Notes under the pieces: generated by a model | Told to the model about the DNA's origin: nothing | The model's input: the letters and a program-made list of their open reading frames with translations, nothing else | The model's database searches: none | Assembly (NCBI GenBank): GCA_905182465.1 | Contig: CAJJBI010000001.1 | Location: forward strand, 1 to 64,000 | Reading direction: 5' to 3' | DNA length: 64,000 bases | Source: Opitutaceae bacterium BACL24 MAG-120322-bin51 | GTDB lineage: Bacteria > Verrucomicrobiota > Verrucomicrobiia > Opitutales > Coraliomargaritaceae | Shown here: positions 9,128-18,351 of the stretch, piece by piece | Layout: each line of letters starts with the position of its first letter | How positions within the stretch are numbered: position 1 is the stretch's first letter | Translations under genes and position numbers: made by a program

Positions 9128-11707
9128 ATGGATATTAGCCCAAGTCAGTTCTCCACCGCCGAATCTCACGATCTAATCGAACGTCTCTTTCGCGCTCCCG
9201 TCGAGCGGCAGACACTGCCAAATGGGCTCACTCTTGTGCATCGACCAGACTTCTCAAGCGAGGTCGTTTCTGTCCAGATATGGGTCAAGACGGGCAGCAT
9301 CCACGAAGACGCACTCGTCGGTTCTGGGCTATCGCACTATTTGGAGCACATGCTATTTAAGGGTACTTCGCGCCGCGATGGTAAATCGATCAGCCGGGAA
9401 GTCCACGCGATGGGTGGTTCGATCAACGCCTATACGACTTTCGACCGAACCGTCTATTACATCGACGCGCCTTCGACTGCTTTCAGCCAAATCCTCGACG
9501 TACTCTCGGATATCGTCATGCATTCGACCTTACCCGAGGAAGAGGTCGAGCGCGAACGAGCCGTCATTTTAAGAGAGATCGACATGGGCTTAGATGATCC
9601 TGATCGCCAGCTTAGCCAAGCGCTCTTTCGAACGGCCTATCAGCGCCACCCTTATCGCGAGCCAGTGATTGGCCATCGTGCGCTTTACGAAAAAGTGACC
9701 GCCGATGAGTTGCGCGCCTATTACCATGCCCGATATGTCCCAAATAATATAGTTGTGACTGTCGTCGGCGCAATCGATCCCGAAGACTGTCTCGCTCAGG
9801 TCGATCAATGCTTTGGCGCAATCCCCCGCGGTCGCCTCGCGCCTGTTCAGATCGAAGAAGAGCCCGTTCAACTGGCTGCCCGCCGCGAAGAAATCGTGGG
9901 CGAATTTAATATCTTTCGCGGAGGCCTCGGTTTTAAGGTGCCTCATTTGAGCCATCCTGATTCGCCTCGCCTCGATGCGCTTGCGCACGCCCTCGGCGGC
10001 GGCGAAAGTTCTTTGCTCTGGGAGCGACTACGCAATCAGCAGAATCTCGTAAACTACATCGATTGCCGGAACTGGAACCCCGGGAACAATGGCCTCTTCT
10101 GGATCTCCTACGTTTGCGATTCGGCGAAGAGCCATGAAGTGGAAAAAGCCATCCTTGATCTCCTGGCCGAGGTTGTGGCCAATGGCCTACCCGAATCGGT
10201 CGTGGAAAAAGCGCTCCGCCAAGCGCTCAGTTCCGAGATCAACGGGCGCAAGACTATGAGCGGACAAGCTTCCCGCCTCGGCCTCGGCGAGGTCGTCATT
10301 GGCGATATTAATTATGGGCGGCGCTATTTAAAAGGCCTGCAGGCCGTCTGCTCTGCTGATCTGCAAGCCGCCGCGCAGCGCTATCTAGTCAACGAAAGCA
10401 TGTCATTGGTTACTTTAGGCCCTGCACCCAAGGTTAATGAGTCAAAGGCTAAGCTTGAGGGGAAGCTCTCCCTCGAACCCTTTGAGCAGATCGATCTCAC
10501 CAGCGGCGCGCGCCTCCTTCTCCAGCCTGATGCTCGTTTACCCAAGGTGCATCTACGTTGCGTCCTCCAGGGCGGCCCCTTCTATGAGCCAGCTAATCAG
10601 CGCGGTGTCTCCGCCTTACTCGCCGAGTTGTTGACTAAAGACACCGAGAGTCGTAGCGCCCAAGCCATTGCCGAACTGATCGAAAGCATCGGCGGCAGTT
10701 TCACAGCTACTGGTGGGAATAACACAATCAGTCTGTCGATCGAAGTCCTACCCGCTGATCTCGACATCGCGCTGGATTTACTAAGCGAGGCCTTGACCAC
10801 TCCAGTCTTCGATCCAGCTACCTTTGAGACCGAGCGCGAAGCACAAGTTTCCGGATTAAAAGAGGACGACGACGAGATTCTCGATTATGGCTTACGTAGG
10901 CTACGCGAACGCTTCTTTGACCAGCATCCCTTCGGTGTCAGCTCTGACGGTCGCGTTGAGGACCTTGAAGCGCTCACGGTGGAAGACCTTGCTGCGCACT
11001 GCCGCGCCCTAGTCAAAGCTAGTAACATCGTGCTCGCGGTGACCGGCGACTTTAAGCGCGAAGTAATCATCGAGCGCCTTAGCCCGCTCCTCGAAACCAA
11101 AATTCCTGCGCAGCCATTCGAGGTCGCCGACACATCAGCTCCGCTTGAGGTCGCCGCCTACACTGGCCGCGAAGCGATGGATCGCGAACAAGCTGTCGTC
11201 CTCCAAGCCTATCCCGACGTAGGCATTCAGGACAAAGACTTCGTCGTGGCCGAAATGCTCAACGAACTTTTCAGCGGCATGTCTAGCCGACTTTTCGAGC
11301 GCGTTCGTGAGGACCAAGGCATGGCCTACTATGTGGGCACTACCCGCGTGATCGGTTTAAAAACGGGCATGTTTGTTTTCTACGCAGGCACCCATCCTGA
11401 CCAAGCCGAAGCCGTCGTGCGTGAGATGAATATTGAGATCGAGCGCGTAGCCGCCGGCGAAGTGACTGAGGACGAGCTCGCTCGCTGCCGCACACGCTTG
11501 AAGGCCGCGAGGCCCATGGGTAAACAAACCATCGGTGCGCGCGCCATGCACGCTGCCATCCAAGTCACTTACGGTTTGCCAGTCGAAGATGATACCGAGC
11601 ACGCGGCCCAATTAGACCAGGTCGACGCAGTTGCGCTCGCACGATTTGCGAAATACCACTTTGTTGGGTCCAAACGCGTGCAACTCATCGTAGGTCCCCA
11701 AGTTTAG
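9128..11707 (+). CDS. M16 zinc peptidase, two modules in one chain
   Basis: About 859 residues. The inverted zinc motif HYLEH (His70, Glu73, His74) lies in the first module, with the downstream acidic helix EREVERERAVILREI supplying the third ligand. The second module (from about residue 430) has the M16 fold but no HxxEH, as in other processing peptidases where one half only shapes the chamber. No signal peptide on the chosen start; an in-frame TTG at 9095 adds a short hydrophobic stretch that is too short for a proper signal. Substrate unknown. Confidence 0.9.
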   Translation: MDISPSQFSTAESHDLIERLFRAPVERQTLPNGLTLVHRPDFSSEVVSVQIWVKTGSIHEDALVGSGLSHYLEHMLFKGTSRRDGKSISREVHAMGGSINAYTTFDRTVYYIDAPSTAFSQILDVLSDIVMHSTLPEEEVERERAVILREIDMGLDDPDRQLSQALFRTAYQRHPYREPVIGHRALYEKVTADELRAYYHARYVPNNIVVTVVGAIDPEDCLAQVDQCFGAIPRGRLAPVQIEEEPVQLAARREEIVGEFNIFRGGLGFKVPHLSHPDSPRLDALAHALGGGESSLLWERLRNQQNLVNYIDCRNWNPGNNGLFWISYVCDSAKSHEVEKAILDLLAEVVANGLPESVVEKALRQALSSEINGRKTMSGQASRLGLGEVVIGDINYGRRYLKGLQAVCSADLQAAAQRYLVNESMSLVTLGPAPKVNESKAKLEGKLSLEPFEQIDLTSGARLLLQPDARLPKVHLRCVLQGGPFYEPANQRGVSALLAELLTKDTESRSAQAIAELIESIGGSFTATGGNNTISLSIEVLPADLDIALDLLSEALTTPVFDPATFETEREAQVSGLKEDDDEILDYGLRRLRERFFDQHPFGVSSDGRVEDLEALTVEDLAAHCRALVKASNIVLAVTGDFKREVIIERLSPLLETKIPAQPFEVADTSAPLEVAAYTGREAMDREQAVVLQAYPDVGIQDKDFVVAEMLNELFSGMSSRLFERVREDQGMAYYVGTTRVIGLKTGMFVFYAGTHPDQAEAVVREMNIEIERVAAGEVTEDELARCRTRLKAARPMGKQTIGARAMHAAIQVTYGLPVEDDTEHAAQLDQVDAVALARFAKYHFVGSKRVQLIVGPQV

Positions 11708-11814
11708 AGGTATGCCAGGTGGATCACTTTCTGCCAAGTTGAAGTCCTAGTAAGATGTTGCGCAGTCTACGCTTGATCCCGAACTGTGGATTTCTAACTT
11801 TCGATGTATTGGAC

Positions 11815-11889
11815 GTCCCCTTAGTTTAACGGATAGAACTACTGTTTCCTAAATAGTCGATCTGGGTTCGATTCCCAGAGGGGGCACCA
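11815..11889 (+). tRNA. tRNA-Arg (CCT)
   Basis: Complete cloverleaf: acceptor GTCCCCT with AGGGGGC, D stem GTTT/GAAC, anticodon stem ACTGT/ATAGT with loop TTCCTAA (anticodon CCT), T stem CTGGG/CCCAG, discriminator A and encoded CCA at 11887-11889. Reads AGG. Confidence 0.97.
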
Positions 11890-11944
11890 TATTTTTTCGC
11901 TTTGCAACTATGGGGTAGAGTGGTTGTCATCTTTATACAACTTT

Positions 11945-14619
11945 ATGTCTTTCTAACTGTTTCACTTATTTCCGGCCCCTCGCTTTATTTTGCCTTTCGC
12001 TCTTTTTCTGGGGAGCTTTGCATGCGCAGGCACCACTTACAGTGGATCGTTTCGCGTCAGTGGACCTAGGCGGTGAGATCGAGCTTGAGTGGCGTATGGG
12101 AAGCGCGGCGCGCGCCTTGCAGTCTGGGCTTTCGGGTGTAGCTGAGACGATTTATCGCTCACTGCTAGAAAAGAGTGCTCATGTATCTTCAAGCGAATTG
12201 GCCACGCTTAAAATAGGCCTGGCCAAAGCTTTGATTGGGCAGGGAAGATTTGTTGCAGCTCGCGCGCAGCTAGATTCGGTACCGGAGGAATTTCAAAAGG
12301 GACAGTATCTGGTCTACTTAGCACTTTCAATTTACGGAGAAGGCGACGGCCGGATCGACTCCGTGGCCTTCCTTGCGGCTTTGGGAAAAGCGTCTTCAGT
12401 GGATTTGAAGGCGGAAGATCTGCCCTGGTTAGCGATGCTTCAAGGTCTTGCCGCTGAGTTAGACGGCCAAACCGAGATAGCGACCGCTTCTTTATGAGCG
12501 CGCACTCGAACTAACTGATCAACCGATGCTGCGTTCGCATTTCGAAGGGCTCATCATGCGTCAGAAGTTGCTGGCGTCGTCTGCCGACGAGGCTTTAGTT
12601 GCGGAACTGCGGGTGAAGATTGATCAGCTAGAAGGTCAAGCGGCGGCGTATCCTTTTGTGCGGGAATACGCAGTGGGACTTTATGGTTTGGGCCGTATCG
12701 GCGAGGCAACCGGCGCGATCGAACGTGAGTTGGATAACACTTCGGCGGGCTACGACCCTGAGGAGCGGGAGCAATTACGTTTACTCAAAGGTATCATCCT
12801 TGGAGCCAATTCAGAAACGGGGCGCGCTTCGCTTAAAACCTTAATCCTTAATGGACGAAACCGAGAAACCCTAGGTATTGCGCTGCAATTGCTCGCTCGG
12901 GTGCCTAATCAAGATGCCGATTTGCTCAGTTTTTTAAATGTCGTTCTATCGCGCACAGAGCCACACCTGCTAAAGGGACAAATATATTATCTGCGCTGCC
13001 AGTTGGCGATGAAGATGGCGCAGCAGGGATTGATTGAGGAGCGCGTGGGGCTTATGGCAATTGCAGAGAGCGACGCCCGCACCTTGCTGGATCAGTTTCC
13101 CGGACTGAGTCAGATCACTAATGTTTACCGCTTACTGGCTTATGCGGCCTTGGAGCGTCAGCCTGCTCAGTATCGTGCGGCGGCGGATTTCCTCATACAG
13201 TTGCGCGACCAATCTCGAGAAAGCCAAGACTTCGCCGAGGTTAACCGCTTGATTGGAGACTGCTATTTTCTAAATCGAGACTTCGCGAATGCGGTAGACT
13301 TCTACTCTGCCGCACTCAGTCGCGGGCTTGGTTCGCCGCGTGACGGCGAACTCTTCTTGCGATTGATTTCGGCTCAGGTACGCGCTGGTTTGATAGAGCA
13401 AGCCTCGCAACTGATTGATCAGGCTGATTCTAGTGGCAGCATTAGTCAGGCAGACCGCTGGCGTGCTGAGTGGAATGTCGCTCAAGCTTTGCAGGCTTCG
13501 GGCGAGCTAGATCTTGCTTTGCAGCGTGTACGTTTGCTTCTAAGGGATGATTCGCCGTCGACCGTACCGGCTTCGCTCGATATACGCCTGCGATGGCTAG
13601 AGTCCTATCTTTCGTTGCAGGCTGAAGAGCTCGATGGGCTGGCAAATCGAGTGGCTCTGCTCTTGGCGCGTTTGGACACCATGCCGCCCCAGCAAGAAGG
13701 CGCGGGCGATGCACTCACGCCTAAAGAGGCTCGTTTATTAAAGACCGAGATTCTCCTGCTACAAGGTAGCGTATACATGCGCGAGGGCGACGCCAATGCC
13801 GGTATGGGTGTCTTGACTCAACTACGTGATGAATATGGCGAAACCACAGCTGCGCTGCGCTCTTATTTAATCGAAGCTGCCTATCACGGCTTGATTGGTG
13901 ATTTTGTATCCGCTCAGGCGACGATGACGAAGCTGGCGGAAATTTATCCTCAGAACCCACTTGCGCCGCAAGCCCTTTTCGAAGCCGCGCTCTACTGTGA
14001 ACGTCGCGGTGCAGAGTTTTATCCTCAAGCCGTCGTCCTGCACAATGATCTAGCCACGCAGTACGGGACTGACCCGCTCTTTTATTATGCACGCTTGAAA
14101 CAGGGCAATCTTTTGCGTTCGATGAACAACTTCGCAGGAGCGCAGATTGTTTATGAAAATTTAATCAACGGCTTTCCCGCTCACGAGATGCGCTATATAG
14201 CCGAGCTTTCTCGCGCAGACTGCATGCTGGCTCTTGCGGGTAACGATTTCGATGGCCTAGCTGACGTGGCCGTGATCCTCGAACGCTTACTCGACTTGCC
14301 AAATTTACCGCTCGATTTCCAAGCAGAAGCGGCGCAAAAATGGGCTTTTGCTCTGATTAAAAGAGGGTCCATTGAGAAGGCTAAAGAGGTACTCTGGCTG
14401 AGTGCTGACCGTTTTATTGGAGATGGAGAAAAAGCAGTCGCTTTGGGAGCCGCGGGTCGTTACTGGCTTGCGCGCTCTATGCTGCAACTGGGGGAAATTT
14501 TTGAGGAACAAGACAATCTGGCCGAAGCGCGAAAGGTCTATCGCCAGGTAATCGCTTACAATTTACCCGGTCGGCACATTGCGATCTCGCGCGTTGACCA
14601 AATTCTAGAGCTCGAATAA
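11945..14619 (+). CDS. exported tetratricopeptide-repeat protein, interrupted by two frameshifts
   Basis: Three pieces read as one protein of about 890 residues. An ATG at 11945 opens MSF, then after skipping one base near 11952-11954 the frame gives a good signal peptide (hydrophobic stretch ending GALHAQA). That frame runs to 12495 and stops. Skipping one T near 12490-12494 restores ATASYERALELTDQPM, and the frame continues to 14619. The body is helical TPR-like repeats, for example YRSLLEKS, YERALEL and NFAGAQIVYENLI. It sits just before exbB and exbD, so a periplasmic role with that motor complex is likely. Both breaks look like single-base insertions and could be sequencing errors. Confidence 0.75.
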
Positions 14620-14649
14620 TTTTAACAAAAAATAAATTAGTTTTATTAC

Positions 14650-15297
14650 ATGGATTACTTTCAAGATAATTTTATTTCACAGGGCGGCCCCGTCATGTAT
14701 CCGCTGCTTTTTATTAGTCTGCTGGGTTTCGTACTCTTTATTGAGCGCTCGCTCTTTTTGCACAAAGGACAGATCGGCACACAGGACTTCCTCAGTGGCA
14801 TTAAGAATCTAGTGCGCAAGAAACGCTTGGTCGAAGCGCTAACGCTCTGTGAAGATACACCAGGACCGATGGCTCGCATCATGAAGTCTGCCTTGCTCAA
14901 CTATGGTAAATCTCGAGAGACGATTCGTTCAGCTATTCAGTCGGCAGCCATTGTCGAGATTCCTACCCTGGAGCGACGTATCGGCACGATCGCAGCACTC
15001 GCAAGGGTGGCGCCCTTGCTTGGTTTTTTAGGAACACTTATTGCGGCGCTCCAGGCACTTTATTTATTGGAATCTTTTAATGGTGATAGCGGGGTGTTAG
15101 GTCGTTTACTCGCCGAGGCTTTGATTACTTCGGCATCGGGTTTAGCGATTTCAGTTATGGCGATGTTGGCCTACCACTTTCTTTCTGGTCGCGTGCGTGC
15201 CTTAGTGCACGATTTTGAATGGGTGGGGCACGACATTCACGAGTTTTTAAGTACGCAATCAGATGCCGAAGAATCCTCGCACGAAGACGCGGAGTAA
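14650..15297 (+). CDS. exbB: MotA/TolQ/ExbB-family proton channel protein
   Basis: 215-residue inner-membrane protein with three membrane segments (about 17-36, 110-133 and 151-173). The ExbB/TolQ core is seen in RRIGTIAALARVAPLLGFLGT and LAEALITSASGLAISVMAML. With ExbD it should form a proton-driven motor that powers outer-membrane transport or envelope maintenance. ExbB and TolQ cannot be separated by eye; no TolB or Pal gene is nearby, which favours ExbB. Followed by exbD after four bases. Confidence 0.88.
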   Translation: MDYFQDNFISQGGPVMYPLLFISLLGFVLFIERSLFLHKGQIGTQDFLSGIKNLVRKKRLVEALTLCEDTPGPMARIMKSALLNYGKSRETIRSAIQSAAIVEIPTLERRIGTIAALARVAPLLGFLGTLIAALQALYLLESFNGDSGVLGRLLAEALITSASGLAISVMAMLAYHFLSGRVRALVHDFEWVGHDIHEFLSTQSDAEESSHEDAE

Positions 15298-15301
15298 TCA
15301 T

Positions 15302-15844
15302 ATGGCTGCCGAGAAAAACGATAGTCAAAGTAAAGTAAGTCGCGGCTACACCGAGCCGCTTGGCTTGATGGCGCAGCTTAAGCGGCCACCCATCAGTTTT
15401 GATATGATTCCAGTGCTCGACCTGCTGGTCATTGCCTTGCTCTTCAGCCTCCTCTTTACCCGTTTCGTTATGGTGCCAGGCGTGCGGGTGGACTTACCTG
15501 ATTCGGGTATGCAAATGCAGCCGAGTAACCTGCCTGTCGCTGTTTTGACTATTGGTAACCGTGGCATGCTCTTCTTCGACGGTGCCGTTTTCGAGCTCAA
15601 TTCGATTGACCCCAGTTTTCAAAATTACATCGAAGAGTTGTCAGGGAAGGATGTAGTCCTGCTCGTTAAAACCGAAGGTTCCATGGATCTGCAGCTATTT
15701 TTAGAGCTCTGCCAGATGGCTCAAAATGCAGGCTTCGTGCAGGTGCAAATTGCGGGCGAGCACTTACCTAATTCCGAGTCCCCGCTTTCACCAGCTAATG
15801 GGGCAGGATCTGCTCTGGATCCGGGCTTCCTTTCTGTGATGTGA
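15302..15844 (+). CDS. exbD: ExbD/TolR-family protein
   Basis: 180 residues from the ATG at 15302. A short cytoplasmic start, one membrane segment (about residues 36-56, with the conserved Asp in FDMIPVLDLLVIALLF that carries protons), then a periplasmic ExbD domain with DLPDSG and VLLVKTEGSMDLQLF. An upstream in-frame start at 15263 would overlap exbB by 35 bases and is less likely. The stop overlaps the next start. Confidence 0.86.
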   Translation: MAAEKNDSQSKVSRGYTEPLGLMAQLKRPPISFDMIPVLDLLVIALLFSLLFTRFVMVPGVRVDLPDSGMQMQPSNLPVAVLTIGNRGMLFFDGAVFELNSIDPSFQNYIEELSGKDVVLLVKTEGSMDLQLFLELCQMAQNAGFVQVQIAGEHLPNSESPLSPANGAGSALDPGFLSVM

Positions 15845-16605
15845 TGGAAGTAGTAGACGCTCAGTCTAGGCCGGTTGGTGATACAATAAATAGGATACTG
15901 TCGCCTTTTTCCTACGTCTTAATTTTGTTAGGTGTCTGTGCTCACTTGGTCGGTTTCCTCGTCTTTCGTGTGGTTTCGAATCCTTTGCCGACTCGCGAGG
16001 CGATGCCGCCTTTTGTTCAATTCGTTTCGCCGAGTACACTTCTTTCTGGGGCAGTGCTGGAGGAGCAGGCAGCGCTCTTTGATTCGGCGCCGCTCTTTGT
16101 GCCTGGAAAATGGAATGCCTCTCACAACCTGCGACCACTCTCACGTGAGCGGACCTTGCTGAGCTTTTCCGCTTACGGTGAACCCCAGGGTGATTTCTCT
16201 ACAGCTTTGATTTCTGAAGGATTACCCGTGGGTCTTAAGTCCGCGGTGACGGAGCCGTCTGATCTACTTGCCTTGCGTTATTGGGACCTGTTTCGCGGCG
16301 TAGGCCAAACTGCTTCTGTTGTCGAAGAATTAGAGGACACAGGCGTTTTTGTTGAAGTGCGCACAGTAGAGGGAAGGGTAGTGCAAACCGTATCAGCCGA
16401 GTTAGCAGTGCTATCGATGCAGGCGATACAACCGACGACCTATTTTCAACGAGTTGAAGCGGGTGGCCGCGTTCTCGGGAGACCTACGCTTTCAGTGAGT
16501 TCTGGGGATACCACTTTCGACACCGCCGCCTACACCTGGCTAGTCGAGTCTGGCTTTTCTGCTGGGCTACCTGCAGGTTTTTTTGAAATTCGAGTTTACC
16601 CCTAG
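15844..16605 (+). CDS. anchored protein in the TonB position of the ExbBD operon
   Basis: 253 residues; not recognised as a named family. Residues about 20-43 form a membrane anchor (SYVLILLGVCAHLVGFLVF), followed by a periplasmic region. In place, anchor and size it resembles TonB, and the C-terminal part around VESGFSAGLPAGFFEIRVYP could be a TonB-like beta domain, but the Pro-rich linker of TonB is missing. The ATG overlaps the exbD stop (TGATG), so the three proteins are probably made together. A GTG at 15841 is an alternative start. TonB-like function is inferred from context only. Confidence 0.6.
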   Translation: MEVVDAQSRPVGDTINRILSPFSYVLILLGVCAHLVGFLVFRVVSNPLPTREAMPPFVQFVSPSTLLSGAVLEEQAALFDSAPLFVPGKWNASHNLRPLSRERTLLSFSAYGEPQGDFSTALISEGLPVGLKSAVTEPSDLLALRYWDLFRGVGQTASVVEELEDTGVFVEVRTVEGRVVQTVSAELAVLSMQAIQPTTYFQRVEAGGRVLGRPTLSVSSGDTTFDTAAYTWLVESGFSAGLPAGFFEIRVYP

Positions 16606-16629
16606 GGTCGTTGAACCAGACTGCACTTA

Positions 16630-17118
16630 ATGAGTATAAATAAATCCAACGAAGACGCTGCGATGCTCGATCAATTAGAAGCCTTGACGCAGTCTTGGTC
16701 GCAGCGCCCTTCTTGGGATGCCTACTTTATGGCCACGGCTTTGCTCATGGCATCGCGCTCCAGTTGTGAGCGTCTCAATGTTGGCTGCGTTATCGTTTCG
16801 GGCGGGATGCAGAAAAACCGCATCGTCGCGGCTGGATATAACGGCTTCTTGCCAGGTACATCCCATACTTCTCGGATTCGTGATGGCCACGAACAAGCCA
16901 CCGTACACGCCGAGCAGAACGCGATCAGCGATGCCGCACGACGGGGTGTTTCGCTGGAAGGTGCGACCATATATGTTACCCATTTCCCCTGTATCAACTG
17001 TGCCAAAATTTTGGCCGCAGCAGGCATCAAACGCATTAAATACCACCGTGATTATCGAAACGACGAGCTGGTCAAAGATATCCTCGGCGAAAGCGGTGTA
17101 GCGCTCGAGCAACTCTAA
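16630..17118 (+). CDS. dCMP deaminase family protein
   Basis: 162 residues. Zinc cytidine/deoxycytidylate deaminase fold: HAEQNA (His93, catalytic Glu95) and PCINC (Cys121, Cys124). The region CERLNVGCVIV and GYNGFLPGTSH matches dCMP deaminases, which make dUMP for thymidylate synthesis, rather than tRNA adenosine deaminases. Followed by yqgE after 21 bases. Confidence 0.88.
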   Translation: MSINKSNEDAAMLDQLEALTQSWSQRPSWDAYFMATALLMASRSSCERLNVGCVIVSGGMQKNRIVAAGYNGFLPGTSHTSRIRDGHEQATVHAEQNAISDAARRGVSLEGATIYVTHFPCINCAKILAAAGIKRIKYHRDYRNDELVKDILGESGVALEQL

Positions 17119-17139
17119 GAGTAAAGCGTCTTTAATCTT

Positions 17140-17715
17140 ATGCGCATGAACCGAGACCAAATTGTCAGCGAAGTGCAAAGGCCGCATGCCGGCAATTTGC
17201 TACTCGCGCATCCGCATCTGCTTGACCCAAACTTTCGTCGGACTGTGATCTTACTGTCGGCTCACACAGACAGGGAAGGTTCTGTCGGCGTCATCGTGAA
17301 TCGTGCTATGGGGCAAACGCTCGGCGAATACGATCCCGAATTGGCTAGATCAAAACTCGCCAGCGTGCCACTTTTTGTCGGCGGCCCCGTCGCGACTGAT
17401 CAATTAATACTCGTCGCCTGGAAGTGGTCCTTAGAAGAGGGCACTTTTAAGTTGTATTTCGGGATCGATGGCGAAAAAGCGCAAAGTATTTGTGAAAAAG
17501 ACCCTGCGTTTCAATTGCTTGGCTTCCTCGGGCATGCCGGGTGGACTGAGGGGCAACTCAATGCGGAGCTCGATCAAGGCTCTTGGGTGCTTTCTGGTTG
17601 TTTACCGGCACTCAAAGACGAGCCCAGTGAGATTGATTGGCACGACCTCCTTTGCCAGGAGCGACCAGAGCTCCGCTTGCTGGCCGATGCCCCGGATGAT
17701 CCCTCGCTGAATTAA
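17140..17715 (+). CDS. YqgE/AlgH family protein (UPF0301)
   Basis: 191 residues. Family signature GNLLLAHPHLLDPNFRRTVI near the start, GSVGVIVNRAMGQTL in the middle and VGGPV. The family is widespread in Gram-negative bacteria and its molecular function is unsettled. A second Met two codons in (17146) is an equally possible start. No membrane segments. Confidence 0.92.
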   Translation: MRMNRDQIVSEVQRPHAGNLLLAHPHLLDPNFRRTVILLSAHTDREGSVGVIVNRAMGQTLGEYDPELARSKLASVPLFVGGPVATDQLILVAWKWSLEEGTFKLYFGIDGEKAQSICEKDPAFQLLGFLGHAGWTEGQLNAELDQGSWVLSGCLPALKDEPSEIDWHDLLCQERPELRLLADAPDDPSLN

Positions 17716-17794
17716 AGTCGTTCACGCAGCTAGAGTGCTCTAAATCGAGCGGGTAGCAGGCATAAGCTCAACAGAAATATTTACGCCTTTGCCA

Positions 17795-17823
17795 TTGACA
17801 GGGGGGTAGACGGAGCCTTTTTT
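17795..17823 (+). promoter_or_regulatory. possible promoter of rpmJ-rpmE
   Basis: TTGACA at 17795-17800, 45 bases before the rpmJ ATG, followed by a G-rich spacer and a T-run where a -10 box should be. Only the -35 box is convincing. No Zur-box-like palindrome is seen upstream of the gene. Confidence 0.35.
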
Positions 17824-17845
17824 CTCCCATTCTTTATTTTCCGCT

Positions 17846-17971
17846 ATGAAAGTCGTATCTTCACTCAAATCTCTCAAAAATCGTCACCCCGACTGCCAAG
17901 TCGTTCGCCGTAAGGGTCGCGTTTACGTAATCTGCAAGTCTAATCCTCGCTTCAAAGCCCGTCAGGGTTAA
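17846..17971 (+). CDS. rpmJ: 50S ribosomal protein L36, zinc-independent type
   Basis: 41 residues, [20 protein letters not shown] and then [21 protein letters not shown]. It closely follows the E. coli YkgO pattern, which lacks the complete CxxC...CxxxxH zinc ribbon; only two Cys remain. A type B L31 gene follows 45 bases downstream, the same pairing as ykgM-ykgO of E. coli. Confidence 0.93.
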   Translation: MKVVSSLKSLKNRHPDCQVVRRKGRVYVICKSNPRFKARQG

Positions 17972-18016
17972 AGAAAAGGTTTAAACTTCATTAACTTTAT
18001 TAGAAGGCATATCACC

Positions 18017-18262
18017 GTGAAAGCTGATCTACACCCTGCACTCAACTCTGTCGCATTCGTCGACGTCTCCACAGGCCACAAGTTCCTGACGCAGTCCACC
18101 ATGCGTGGCAGCAAGACAGAAACAATCGACGGCACTGAACACCAAGTCGTGATTTGCGACATCACTGCCGATTCGCACCCTGCCTTCACCGGTGAGAAGC
18201 GCTTCGTCGACACTGCAGGCCGCGTCGAGAAGTTCCAAAACAAGTTCAGCCGCCGTAGTTAG
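18017..18262 (+). CDS. rpmE2: 50S ribosomal protein L31 type B
   Basis: 81 residues, GTG start at 18017 with GAAGG 10 bases before it. MKADLHPALNSVAFVD, DITADSHPAFTGEKRFVDTAGRVEKF and the absence of the CxxC zinc motif define the type B (YkgM-like) form. It forms an operon with rpmJ and ends at a strong terminator. Confidence 0.93.
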   Translation: MKADLHPALNSVAFVDVSTGHKFLTQSTMRGSKTETIDGTEHQVVICDITADSHPAFTGEKRFVDTAGRVEKFQNKFSRRS

Positions 18263-18298
18263 CTGAGCAATTGATTAATATTTTCTTATTTTTAAAAG

Positions 18299-18326
18299 CC
18301 CCGTCTCGAAAGAGCGGGGTTTTTTG
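18299..18326 (+). terminator. bidirectional rho-independent terminator
   Basis: CCCCG-T-CTC GAAA GAG-CGGGG stem-loop (18299-18319) followed by six T. It ends the rpmJ-rpmE2 transcript; the A-rich left side can also serve the convergent comEC-like gene. Confidence 0.9.
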
Positions 18327-18351
18327 TTTGCGACCGCTTTCGCTGCAAGAT

